A stretch of DNA of 64,000 nucleotides, taken from NCBI GenBank assembly GCA_903813345.2, contig CAIIXF020000008.1, forward strand, positions 18,524,822 through 18,588,821, given 5' to 3'. The DNA is from Owenia fusiformis. Its lineage: Eukaryota; Annelida; Polychaeta; Sabellida; Oweniidae. The position numbers and the translations under genes are program-made. Positions 52,580 to 64,000 of the stretch are shown here, one piece after another. How positions within the stretch are numbered: the stretch's first letter is position 1; every line of letters begins with the position of its first letter. The notes beneath the pieces are model-generated. The model was not told where the DNA came from. It searched no databases and worked only from the letters and a program-made list of their open reading frames with translations.

Positions 52580-53240
52580 GGGAGATATCTACCTTCTTTG
52601 GGAGAATGTTACCTTCTCTGGGAGAATGTTACCTTCTTTGGGAGAATGTTACTTTCTCTGGGAGAATGTTACCTTCTTTTGGAGAATGTTACCTTCTCTG
52701 GGAGAATGCTACCTTCTTTGGGAGAATGTTACTTTCTTTTGGAGAATGTTACCTTCTTTGGGAGAATGTTACCTTCTCTGGGAGAATGCTACCTTCTTTG
52801 GGAGAATGTTACCTTCTCTGGGAGAATGTTACCTTCTCTGGGAGAATGTTACCTTCTTTGGGAGAATGTTACGTTCTCTGGGAGAATGTTACTTTCTTTG
52901 GGAGAATGTTACGTTCTCTGGGAGAATGTTACCTTCTCTGGGAGAATGTTACCTTGTTTGGGAGAATGTTACCTTGTTTGGGAGAATGTTACCTTCTCTG
53001 GGAGAATGTTACCTTGTTTGGGAGATTGTTACCTTCTCTGGGAGATATCTACCTTGTTTGGGAGAATGTTACCTTCTCTGGAAGACTGCTACCTTCTCTG
53101 GGAGAATGTTACCTTCTCTGGGAGATATCTACCTTCTCTGGGAGAATGTTACCTTCTCTGGGAGAATGTTACCCTCTCTGGGAGAATGTTACCTTCTCTG
53201 GGAGAATGTTACCTTCTCTGGAAGACTGCTATCCTATCCT
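52580..53240 (+). repeat. 20-bp minisatellite open in three frames
   Basis: About 33 units of GGGAGAATGTTACCTTCTCT with small variants (CTTTG, TTGTTTG, GATATCT). No stop in any forward frame, giving overlapping ORFs of 266, 239 and 220 residues with the same 20-residue repeat (GRMLPSLGECYLLWENVTFS). Probably noncoding: it is intronic, with no family resemblance. Confidence 0.92.
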
Positions 53241-55310
53241 TTTGGAAGCTTGCTCCATTCTCCATTAGAACTTTCTGTGGGAGATTGCTAGATGCTTTTG
53301 GGACACTGTGGTTTCTGGTTCCTTTATATTAAATAATAGAATATCTACATTGCGGCAACCACAATCTATTGTTGCTGTCAAAAGAGAATGGAACATTCTT
53401 TATTGGAAAATGGAACTGAAAGGGTATTTCAGTTTTTTTAATTTGAAGAAGTTTGAACCAAACCTGGTACATTCCAGGACATGTAATTATCTTTAATATT
53501 AATTGTTCATTATAATACAGTCACAGTAAATGCAGTATTTTGTTATTAACCAGTTATTTCAGGACAGGTCAGATCTGAACTAATTATATTGAATTATAAT
53601 TCCTAGATTTTATCAGTGTGTTTCTAATATCAGGACAGGTCAGGGAAAGGGCAGAGGTATATAAGGTTTAATACTAGATCAATCACCTGGACAACTTATC
53701 CTCCTATGCCCCAATGATGATGGTAATTGTAGAAAAGATAAAAAGTAATTTGTAGCATAATAGAAGTAGAAATAGATAATGCCATAATCTAAGAAAGAAT
53801 TAATGATATTTTTTATCTCCAGTACAATTTACCATGCTGTTATTTTTTTTATTATTTTGTTGCTTCTTTTATTTAGATTTAACTGAAACTTCAAACTATT
53901 GTATATATCCTGGCCATATTCTGGAGATATAATCTGTGCAATCTAGAGTGTGAAAAATAGGTAATCGAGGTAATACTAGAGACCCAATACAAGCTGGCTG
54001 ATGCTCAAACCATGAAACAGCCCCCCCCCCTATCATACACAATTTAGAGACTGGAAAATAGGTAACTGAGGTAATACAAGAGACTTCATGCAACAATAAA
54101 ACCGGCTAAAATCAACGCAATCGTGAGTTTCATCATCTATGGTATGAAATTGTTGATGAAATTCACACTGTAAATTAAGTACTGTTTGCACTGGATCTAT
54201 CAGGAATAATTCTTGGAATAACATTTATTGGCTCAGAAATAAGATGAATTCACTTGAAACCATTTCCCTTTCCTCTCATAGTTTATTGAATCAGCTCAAT
54301 CACTCATTCTCTCCCTAGTAGGAAATAAGCTGAGTATGTCACATTCAAAGACGAGTTAATCGATGGAGTATAGTACTTGCCCAGAGGCTAGTGATGATTA
54401 TAGAACTTAAACTATTCAAAGGGTTATATTGTTACAGTCGTCTATTCAATAATTGCCCCCTCCCCCAATATATAATGCTCCCTTCAGTTATAGTCCAGTT
54501 ACAAGCCCTTGTGACCGCACCCCACTGCACAACTCCCCACCACAAGATAAGGGGAACCAGAGACTTCAAGCAAGACTAACCAGTGTCAGATAGGGGATAC
54601 ATGGGGGCTTGATGCAAGACTAAGAACAATAGAAATAGGCATTTCTGGGTCTCACTAAAAATGTTCACATCAAGAGGAGTTTGCACTTCTATTACTTGAT
54701 CTCGTTTACAGTGAAACCCATCTTTTAGGCGAATGCCACTTGGACTGGGTAAAAGCATTTTGATACCAGAGGTTTTCACATAAAGAGGCTATGACATAGC
54801 ATGGGAGTCAATAAGTAATCCAAAACCTGGAACTGGTAAATGGGTTCACCTTAACCACTATATTCATAATAATGAAAGAAATTTTGAGTCTCAATAAATC
54901 TTCATTTATACTATTATTTAACTACTTGCACTTACTTAATGTATTATATTATCAAGATAACGATCTAACTATTGATCTTCAAATGTCCATAAAAGCACAC
55001 GGCAGTCCTTCCATTAGCTGGAACAAAGGCTAGAGTTTACCTAAAATAGTAGGCTTTAAAGTTCCCATGTAAAGTTTGAAAATATGTAATTGAAAAAAGG
55101 TCTCACATATCACACTTTGATAACATTGGGTAAGATTATAATATAAGCCAAAGTAGTTTAAACTTTATATGGGGCCTTTATAGAAGGCATGTCCGATAAA
55201 ATTTTAAATTCTAGAAACATGTATCAGTAAATAATTAATTCCTGAAACAGATTCCCAGTTTAAATACATATGACGTGTATTCATCCCCCCCCCCATCTCT
55301 AGTACATTTA

Positions 55311-55525
55311 CAGTGAAACGTGTTGAACACATATTGAGCCATAGAAATGTGATCACTGGTTATTTCATTACAGAGAGGGTAATTTATACAGAAGTAGAAT
55401 ATGTTGTGAGGAAGGTATCTACTAAAAACAGGTGTTCACTAGTGACAGGTGTTCACTAGAGAAAGGTGTTCACTAGAGAAATGCATTGGCTAGAAAATGT
55501 GTTCCACTAAGACAGGTTTTATTGT
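55311..55525. mobile_element. TA-flanked MITE, CAGTGAAACC family (diverged)
   Basis: Ends CAGTGAAACGTGTT and AAGACAGGTTTTATTG; inside is a short repeat of GTGTTCACTAG at about 55430-55480. Confidence 0.6.
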
Positions 55526-56024
55526 ATTATCTCTCCTGAAATGTAATTTTATGATTATTGCTACAATTGTAACAGATGCCTCTGTTAACATAATGTTAAT
55601 CCAGAACAACGCTTTCTTTGCTTTGTTGGAATATCGGAAATGTGAAAATGTTTTGCATCATTTTGTTAGAGGGACTCTGTTAAATTAGAATTGTTATTTT
55701 TAGGTTTCTTAGAATCATTATATACTTGCTAGTCTTAAATAACATGTCATAAATTTTTTTTTCATGTTTTGTCATTTCATTAATTGTTTTTCTCAGAAAA
55801 CAGAATTTCTCTTGTATAATTGAAAGCTATAGGTTATCTGTCATTCTGATGCTTCTAGCAATTTTTCTGTTACATCGTAGATGAACAGAGAGAGAGGAGG
55901 TATGGCTATATCACAGTGGCTTTGTCTGTCAAGTTTTATTTTACTGTCAAAAGATTAAAAAAATAAACTATGGTTATGGTATGTAATTCACAGAGATATA
56001 TTACTATTTGTAGCCCTTGTTATG

Positions 56025-56143
56025 TCAGTACCACAAGTGGTTTATAATCTCCAACTTTTTTGTAGATGGTGTCTGGTGTTTGGTTGGTATTTAGAGTTTG
56101 GTGTCTTTTTGCATCTTAATGCCTTGTATGTAAATGTCATGGT
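56025..56143. repeat. Dispersed element relative, no inner array
   Basis: TTATGTCAGTACCACAAGTG on the left, TCTTAATGCCTTGTATG on the right; same ends as the element holding the 136-bp array. Confidence 0.6.
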
Positions 56144-57152
56144 GGCCATGTTAACAATTATGTTCATGATTATTGACCTATCTAGAGGTTGACAATTCAA
56201 TTATGTACATTCCAAGACTTGTCATTCTATTCTGATACTGTAATCGTCGTAATAAGTGCCCACCCCACTTCACAGAGATCAAGAAATATTGAGGAATGAT
56301 CAAGTATTAACGAATATATCAGAAAAAATCAAATTTTCAAAGAAATATAGTGGGCGATAATAGAGTACTTACACTAAAATGCAGAAAACATGACGCATTT
56401 TGTAATTCGCTTTTTACGGCGAATACGGCATGTCCAGACCCATATGGAGGACATCTTCATTATTGACAAGGTTTCAGTCGCTCAAACTTCACCCTGGAAG
56501 TCAAAGAATTTTGGGCGATAAATTTTGCCACAAATTGATAATCCCATGGCCACCATAGTCATTGACCATCAAGTTATGCTAACATCTAAGTCAACATTCA
56601 TTTAGTAAGAGAGCACCAAGATAGAATTTGATTAGAGTGACTCGAGAATAAATGACCAAGTTTAGATCTTCAGACACTGGCGACAAGATTTAATCAGTTA
56701 ATGAATTTGATTTCCATCAAATAAACCCTGGAAGACTTCACGCCAGTTTGCAACTTTTCATGACTTGTATGAATTGTTTTATTCGACATGGATTTCTGTA
56801 AGCTTAATGTAGACACGAAGCTCCATGTAAGTGAAGAAAGATATGTGTACATTTTAAGAACGTACCAGAGGGGATTGATTTATACATCGGATACTTCAGG
56901 AAATTAACGTCAATATCTATCAGGATCTCTAACAGTTACTAATACTAAATGTAAGCCAAAGAGCTTGGGTATTATGTACCGATAAAAAGTTAAGTCGTCA
57001 CCGTGAAAAAATAAACTATATCCATATGCCAAGGAACGCAGAAAATAAGCTATATAGATGAATGTTGCAAGGCTTCCTGGGTTTAAGAAAGGGAGTTTGA
57101 ATAGATAGTTGAGTGAATTGATATCACAGAGTAACATAATAAGGTAGAAAGG

Positions 57153-57293
57153 CAGGTCCAGTAGCCAGCGTATGCTAAGGGGTTCATCTTTAAGAAAATT
57201 TCAGGGGATTCATATTTGACAACTTTGGCCCAAAACCACTTGAAAAATGCTCAGAATTGTGAAAAACTTTTGACCAGAGGCTAGGGGCCTTAA
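57153..57293. mobile_element. Decayed relative of the 5-bp-TSD MITE
   Basis: CAGGTCCAGTAGCCAG at the left and internal words shared with 26661-26865 (TTTGACAACTTTGGCCCAAA, CACTTGAAAAATGCTCA). Confidence 0.6.
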
Positions 57294-57921
57294 GGGACTG
57301 TATCAAACCCTTGTCTTTGCTGCCCTCCCCATAGCGCCATCTATACCCATTCATGAAATGAGAGCAGATACATTATGCAAGCCTAAATACACAGCCATCC
57401 ATCAATTTTTTTCCTTTGCTAATTTGAAAACAGAAAGATTTGATGAGTATAAGAATGTCATATCTGTTATTGTGAGAGATTGCAGCCTTGCATCAGTTCT
57501 TTCCTTTGCTAGTTTAAAACATATGATGAGTATCAGAATGAAAGACAATGCAGTGAAACCTGTAAATGAGAACACAAATGTGTTGGGGAACATTTAACTC
57601 CTTGTTAAGATTCACTTATAAAATAAACCTAGAGTCTAACTGGAACACCTCCCAAGTAGAACACTATTCCACTTTTTTTCAGTGTTCCACTATTTTACCT
57701 ATGTTTCCATTCTGGTATGCCAGAGCCCCTCTTATCTGCCCTTTGGAAGGGTAAAGACAAAGGGGGCGTGGCTATCGCGATGCTGTGTTCCATCTACAAA
57801 AATTTTACTCAACTGGTTAATGAAAAAAGAATGAAATTCTGCACTAAGGGCTGATGTGAGTAGGGAACGAACCCACATCCTCTCAGTGATTTGTTGTACT
57901 GTATTATCCAAACAATTCTAA

Positions 57922-58128
<207 letters not shown>

Positions 58129-58135
58129 TGAGAAC

Positions 58136-58338
58136 CAGGCCCGTAGCCAGGGGGGGTTCATAGGGTTCGGGCGAACCCCCCCTGGCCAAAAATTCTTTCA
58201 AAATCAAGAGGTTTTTCACCATTTTGAGCACTTCTCATTGATTTTAGCCATATTTGGGCCAAAATTGTCAAATGTGCACCCCCCTGGAAATTTTTGAAAA
58301 CTGAACCCCCCCCCTTGGCAAATCCTGACTCGGGCATG
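58136..58338. mobile_element. Same MITE, in MLK intron 2 next to the donor
   Basis: Ends CAGGCCCGTAGCCAGG and a decayed CCTGACTCGGGCATG, flanked by AGAAC (58131-58135 and 58339-58343). The left duplication starts at the fourth base of the intron. Confidence 0.88.
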
Positions 58339-58738
58339 AGAACTGTTTATGCACATCATTGCATCTTATCATATCATCATGCATATCCAGCAAGCCAGTT
58401 TTCAGCATCTGTAACAAATCGTCACATTTTTGTAATTGCAACCAAGTGGTTACATTTTGTTGTTTTGAATTGATTTTCTGATTATTGGAAATTTTGATTT
58501 GATTTGAATTGAAAACTATATTCATTCTGGGTAGCTCTATCAGTATAAAATTAGTCTTTCTAGAGGCCCAGTGATAATTTACAATATGTATAAATTTTGA
58601 AGTTCAGGTGATCATTGTTGAATGTTATGTAAGCTGAGACTTGAATTCTATTGTTCTAGTCATCCTATCTCAAATTTTTTATGTATCACCAGGCCTATAT
58701 TTATGAAACAATTTTTCATTACATAGTATATATCATTA

Positions 58739-59156
<418 letters not shown>

Positions 59157-59743
59157 TGAAGAACTGTACTTTCACAGTGTTATTGATATTTACAGCGTTT
59201 TTAATTAATCACTAGCCAGGGCACTGTTTGATTGACAAAATTATGATTCATTTTTGATTTTCATTTTTGATGTCATGAATTCCTGAAAGATAATTTCTTC
59301 AAGAAAATCCAGATTATTTATTCATCTATGCCTGCCTTAATTCACTGAGACAAACAGCTGGGATTTTTCTATGAAGGCAAACCTATGTGGGATTGATTCA
59401 TTAGATTACGCGAAATGTCTATGCTACATGGTTTCTATTTTAGAGGATTAGTAATGAGTTAATTAAAGTAAATTTCCTGCAAGATATGATCCACATTATT
59501 ATATGGCGATATGAATATACATGTATATTCCCATATGAAGTTCTTTGGAATTATTTTTCCTGCAGTGCTAAGAGAAATATCAATTATAGCAGGCAATACA
59601 AAAATTCAAAGGTTGACATTTTAAAGATTAAACACAAAAATTAAATCTTAGGTTTTGGAGATGTATATTGTCAAGATAAACCCCATATCTAAAACCTTCC
59701 AGTGCATAACCATTTGAGTACATTGTTTGTTTCTTTCTTGTAG

Positions 59744-59919
59744 ACTGTTGGAACCCTGAACCTCATGAAAGACCTACATTCCGGGAGCTTCTAGCTGTGC
59801 TAGAAGAGATTGCTGACTCGCCATTCATGGATACCCCCAACGAGTCATTCCACACGATGCAGGAAGACTGGCGGCTGGAGATTGAGGATATGTTTAATGA
59901 GCTCAGGAAGAAAGAAGCG
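59744..59919 (+). CDS. MAP3K9-like (MLK): MLK coding exon 4: end of kinase domain
   Basis: Acceptor CTTGTAG, donor GCG|GTAAAT; phase 1 in, phase 0 out. It begins DCWNPEPHERPTF, the conserved final kinase subdomain, and runs into FHTMQEDWRLEIEDMFNEL, the start of the leucine-zipper region. Confidence 0.93.
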
Positions 59920-60181
59920 GTAAATAGGATTAAATTATTATTATATGCCTATAAGTGTTCACTTTCCTTGGCAACCCCAAATCCCTATTGGATAGCCTTT
60001 ATACGAATCATTACATAGTTTATCACAAATTAAGATAAGTTTTTTTTCATGTTATAATTTTATTTCAAATATAAACTGATATCAACGGACAATCAGCTAA
60101 TTGCCAAGATTTTTCAACTTGAGCAGCAATTTGAATTTTTTATTTTTTCCAAATGTTTGACACTAACAGTTTCTATTTCAG

Positions 60182-60431
60182 GAGTTACGATCGAGAGAAG
60201 AGGAGCTGTCGAAAGCTGCGTCAGAACAAAAACTGCAGGAAGAATTCCTGAAAAAACGCGAACAAGAACTCGCTGAGCGGGAAATCGATCTCTTAGAACG
60301 TGAACTAAACATTCTTATCTTACATCAAAACATAAGTAAACCCGTACCAAAGAAACGTAAGGGAAAATTCAAGAAAAATAAACTCAAGATGCTTAAGAAT
60401 AGTGGAGGGAAAATCATCAGCGAACCTTCAG
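60182..60431 (+). CDS. MAP3K9-like (MLK): MLK coding exon 5: leucine zippers and basic stretch
   Basis: Acceptor ATTTCAG, donor TCAG|GTAATT; phase 0 to 1. Residues ~417-499 form a heptad coiled coil (ELRSREEELSKAA, REQELAEREIDLLERELNIL), the tandem leucine zipper by which MLKs dimerise, followed by KKRKGKFKKNKLK and the first half of the CRIB motif (ISEPS). Confidence 0.93.
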
Positions 60432-61149
60432 GTAATTTTTTTGAGGTTTTATGCTCAGTAATATTTCATTAAATTTTGTACATTCGCCCCATAAAGCACA
60501 AAAATAGGTGCAAGTGAACAATAGGGATTTTGCAGGAAAATTCAGTATGTCTGCAAGTTTTTTTTCTCGTGAAAGTTTACAAGTTTATCGCTTTATAAAA
60601 TATGATCCCAGAATGGTAAAAAGTGACTTCCATATCGGTTCAACATTGCAAGTTTTACTTTAATGCATTATATAGAATTGACTTTTTCACCTTAACAAGA
60701 ATGAAATCCATGGAGTCCACGACTATCGGGAATACCTTGAGGGGATAAATATCAACTTGTTTAGTTTGCAATCAAACAATATTGATTATCAAACAAACAG
60801 GAAATTGATGTCTTGAAACTTGGTATTGACGAGTAATTGGAAAATGAATTTGTGGCCAGCATAAGGATGTCTATCTTTGACAGCTAAGGACATGAAATAG
60901 ACAGATCACTTTACATTTAATAGATAGAATAAAACTCGATTGATTGTTCAACAGTATATACTCGCTTAAGTGATTATGTCAACGTCAGTTTCAATGTAAA
61001 TTATAAATTACATTTAAAAGTTTCTCCTTGACATACTAATATCTCACAAAGTATTTTGTCAAACTCTTTGACATTTTCAGCTATTTTTAGTATTGATACT
61101 TACGCCACATCTTTGTACTTATTAATTGTACTATTAAATGTGAATAAAC

Positions 61150-61315
61150 ATGAGAGCAAGTGGGTGCTACATCCTGTTGTTAGATTGAAAATTACATGCC
61201 ACCCTCTCAAAATTTGTAAGCACCCTATCAAAAAGATGTAATATTGAGGTATCTTGAGTTGACCAAATATAGTAAAATCAGAATATGCAGAGAAAAAAAC
61301 CTGGGGAGATCACAG
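61150..61315. mobile_element. MITE, CTCCCCAG family, copy E, in MLK intron 5
   Basis: CAAGTGGGTGC near the left, CCTGGGGAGATCACAG at the right end; the left inverted end is eroded. Confidence 0.5.
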
Positions 61316-61946
61316 AATAATGAATAAAGTTTCTCTAAGCCTTAAGTAAAAGCATGACAAAAATCACAAGGGGTTAATTTCTCTAAACAGCATTGTTGGT
61401 TACCAAATCAATTGTCTATTATGCAATAGCTCTAGAAATCTGAAGAAGTCAAACAATTGATTTAAAGACCTGTAACTTAAGAATGTTTTGAGAAGTTGAC
61501 CCTGTGACACTTTGATGAATTAAGAGATTTGATACAGCATAATATTGACAAACCTCATTGATTTCTCCCACGTGTAAAACTGGTACTTGTGTTACAGAAA
61601 TCAATTTCCTGTTCTTTTATTAATTTCTGTGTTAAGATTCAAAGAACGAGTGTCTGATAAAGTCGATATGATAAACTACTGTTTGTTCAAGAAGTATACT
61701 TAATAGGCAATTTGAAAGGGCAAAGGTCAAAAAAATAGTCAATACTCTTGCACCAAACCCTTAAACCACTCCCACCCCTTATTTCTGACACAGATTATAT
61801 AAGACAAAAATTCAATAATAACGCTGGTTATCGGTACTTAAACTTTAATCAATCCCACCGCCTTATCTCAGACACAGATTATATTAGACGAAAAAATCGG
61901 TAATAACCTAGGTTATTGGTACTTTACCTTTAATGTTTATTTGCAG

Positions 61947-62075
61947 ATTTCCGCCACAATATAACAGTGCAATCAGAGACTCCGACAGCGCACAGTAAAC
62001 GTGTTCCCTCGACCCCAGAAACTCCCCCTCCCCCGGGATCACCCGGCTTTCCTCCCAGACTCAGGGCTATAGCAT
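61947..62075 (+). CDS. MAP3K9-like (MLK): MLK coding exon 6: CRIB motif and Pro-rich segment
   Basis: Acceptor TTTGCAG, donor GCAT|GTAAGT; phase 1 to 1. It completes the CRIB-like GTPase-binding motif (ISEPSDFRHNITVQ across the junction), then has a Pro-rich segment with PETPPPPGSPGFPPRLRAIA. Confidence 0.9.
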
Positions 62076-62214
62076 GTAAGTACATTATATGTAGCCTTAT
62101 AACAAGTTTTACTATGTAAAGATCATACTTGATTGAAAATATTTATTATTGAATTTAAGTTGTTCAAAAGAATCATTTTCATGTATGTATTAACCTTTTC
62201 CTTTTCTCCCCCAG

Positions 62215-62231
62215 CCACACAATATGGTTGA
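62215..62231 (+). CDS. MAP3K9-like (MLK): Alternative MLK terminal segment (short isoform)
   Basis: A much stronger acceptor (long pyrimidine tract, then CCCCCAG at 62208-62214) lies 103 bp before exon 7. Spliced from exon 6 it adds only STQYG and a stop, giving a 547-residue kinase without the C-terminal tail. Predicted from sequence only. Confidence 0.4.
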
Positions 62232-62317
62232 TAGAATTAAGACCACTTACTTGAAGCTGGACTAAAATGTCTAAATTTTGTCAATTAACATCATCAGAGT
62301 ATTATGCTTTAATTTAG

Positions 62318-62520
62318 TTCCATTAGATGGCATTAAGGGCAAGACGTGGGGACCAAGTACGATGGAACGACATCGCCACCACCACCATAGAGCACTACAA
62401 TGGAGCAAGAGTGCCCCTAATCTCGATAAAACTCTCCGTCATGTCGGAGGACATTCCAATATTGGGGCGCTCCAGGAGTTAGGTGAGAGGTCGGAGGAAG
62501 ATGACACGTCAGGTTTGTGA
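62318..62520 (+). CDS. MAP3K9-like (MLK): MLK coding exon 7, probable end or partial
   Basis: Acceptor TAATTTAG (weak pyrimidine tract); joins in phase. It encodes KGKTWGPSTMERHRHHHHRA and LQWSKSAPNL, both with counterparts in the C-terminal tails of vertebrate MLKs (TWGPGT, QWS-SAPNL). The reading frame stops at TGA 62518-62520, for a 609-residue protein. Vertebrate MLKs are longer, and a good donor (TTAG|GTGAGA at 62483) and a weaker one (CAG|GTTTGT at 62513) could continue the gene beyond the window. Confidence 0.8.
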
Positions 62521-63249
62521 TTGTGCCAAAAACAAAATGGCCGCCACTTTTTTTTACACCAGGTGGCAGCATGTGTGGTGTGGTATCTTTATGTCTTTAT
62601 CAAGTTTCTGATTTACTTTATTTTATTTTTACCCCTTTTTAGTTAGATTTCTTTTTAGAAATGCCTTTTTTCACTGGCCAAGATGTCTTACATTGACAGC
62701 TTACTGTACTCACTGTGTATGCTTATCATTGTGTCTTTGAACTGTACACAATTTTTTCATTATTGTAATTGTGGAATGGTTAATGGGCCTGGTGTTGGAT
62801 CATTTTATCCTTAAATTTATTTTATTTATTTTTTATTTATTGTGATTGATATTCTGCTATTGTGGAGTCAAATTGATGTTTGCTAATGTAAATATATGAT
62901 AATCAACATCAAAATACAAATACATTTTTTTCTATTTTCTTAAAATTTGAAATGTGACTATATTCTCCTGAAATAAGTACTGGTACATGTTTTTATTCAT
63001 ACTGTTTAACAAAAACTTCAACAAAAAAAAGTGTACTTTAGCCAGGATAAAGATACCAGTTCCTGTCAGATTAATACTGGGAGCTGTTTCTACCTTAGGA
63101 TATCAAGTTACATTATCCTACCACACGTATATGCCCTATGGTGTCTGTGTGAGATATGTAACTCAAATGAAAAAAATAATGAAGAAGAGCCTTGAATTAA
63201 TTATTGCTCACTTTACAATTGGATTCATTTGTAGTGACGTCAATCACAT

Positions 63250-63520
63250 TTTCTCCCAAAGAAAAACCTCACATAAGCATCACAAGGGGCAACCTTTGAA
63301 GTTTCACATTGTCTCTCAAAGGAGAAACCTTTGAAGTTTCACATTGTCTCTCAAAGGAGAAACCTTTGAAGTTTCACATTGTCTCCCAAAGGAGAAACCT
63401 TTGAATTTTCACATTTTCTCTCAAAGGAGAAACCTTTGAAGTTTCACATTGTCTCCCAAAGGAGAAACCTTTGAAGTTTCACATTGTCTCTCAAAGGAGA
63501 AACCTCTAGTCTCACATTGT
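63250..63520. repeat. 35-bp tandem repeat downstream of MLK
   Basis: About seven units containing GGAGAAACCTTTGAAGTTTC and ACATTGTCTCTCAAA. No gene is seen from 62521 to 64000; an AATAAA lies near 63608. Confidence 0.88.
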
Positions 63521-64000
63521 ATCCTATAGGAAGCTGATAGTTCCCTGAAACTCCATCTTTAAAAATTTACATTTTAATTAAAATCTATTCTAACAAGTGT
63601 GTATTATAATAAACCTCTCTTTTAATAATTAGTATAAGAAAAGTTAACAAAAATTTGTGAATTACAATTTTTTTTGTTTTTCATAATATTGCCATGGTGA
63701 TGCTTGTCCATGATAAATAAATGAATTCCATAACTCTTAGAGTAATTACAGTAAAATATATTAGAGAAACGGCCTTTAAAGGGTGACGCATATCGTTTAG
63801 CAAATCGAACGCTCGTTTCTGGTGTTACTCACCGTTTAGTATAAAAGGCCCGATCCCGGAATAATACTCAAGGGTTCACAGGCTCGAGGTCGTTGTGTCA
63901 ACACCTCTAACTGTTATATAGCATAAGTATATTATAGATCGTCACATATTTATAAAACAGTGATTTTTATTTTGATTCCACATTTATGGGTGAAGTTTCA

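Noticed and set aside
52572-53291. Repeat protein gene of 220-266 residues
   Set aside because: The open frames exist in all three forward frames because of the repeat unit; intronic, no promoter or homology.
57840-57900. tRNA-like or tRNA-derived SINE segment
   Set aside because: The complement has a B-box-like GGTTCGTTCCC, but no A box or cloverleaf could be built.

Overview
This is a piece of a bilaterian animal nuclear genome, most likely a marine invertebrate. It is AT-rich and has spliced genes with GT/AG introns, a 40 kb intron full of satellites, many small inverted-repeat transposons, and a decayed LINE. I cannot name the species; a mollusc, another lophotrochozoan or an invertebrate deuterostome would all fit.

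Two conserved genes stand head to head. On the minus strand, from 16293 down to position 1 and beyond, is the 5' part of a pecanex (PCNX) gene: six coding exons whose phases all join. On the plus strand, from 16904 to about 62520, is a mixed-lineage kinase (MLK, MAP3K9/10/11/21 family): seven coding exons giving SH3, kinase, leucine-zipper and CRIB parts. The start codons are about 610 bp apart, so the promoter is probably shared. The same two families are neighbours at three human loci, which makes this an old linkage.

Inside the 10.5 kb pecanex intron (1017-11524) lies the most unusual content: five intronless genes (one minus, four plus) for a near-identical, helical, acidic-tailed protein of 131-134 residues that I do not recognise. 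Each is followed by two or three tandem 16-nt hairpins of the replication-dependent histone mRNA type, then an ACCA-like tail and a purine-rich element resembling the histone downstream element bound by U7 snRNA. Four copies share a promoter with TATA, a TTTGCATGCAAT element and an inverted CCAAT box. The fifth has a TATA box at the edge of a 117-bp tandem array. They look like non-histone genes using histone-type 3' processing.

In the pecanex gene, the 3' end of coding exon 3 together with its splice donor is repeated 21 times as a 58-bp unit (12529-13755).

The MLK first intron (17649-57949) has no host gene that I can support. It holds a 25-bp satellite (39.07-43.25 kb) split by a 1.1 kb transposon, a roughly 136-bp array rich in AGGTCA half-sites (35.6-37.1 kb), a 20-bp minisatellite open in all three forward frames (52.58-53.24 kb), a 4.4 kb TTAA-flanked element containing a nested TA-flanked element (27.6-32.1 kb), a LINE 3' end (50.5-51.65 kb) and several MITE families.
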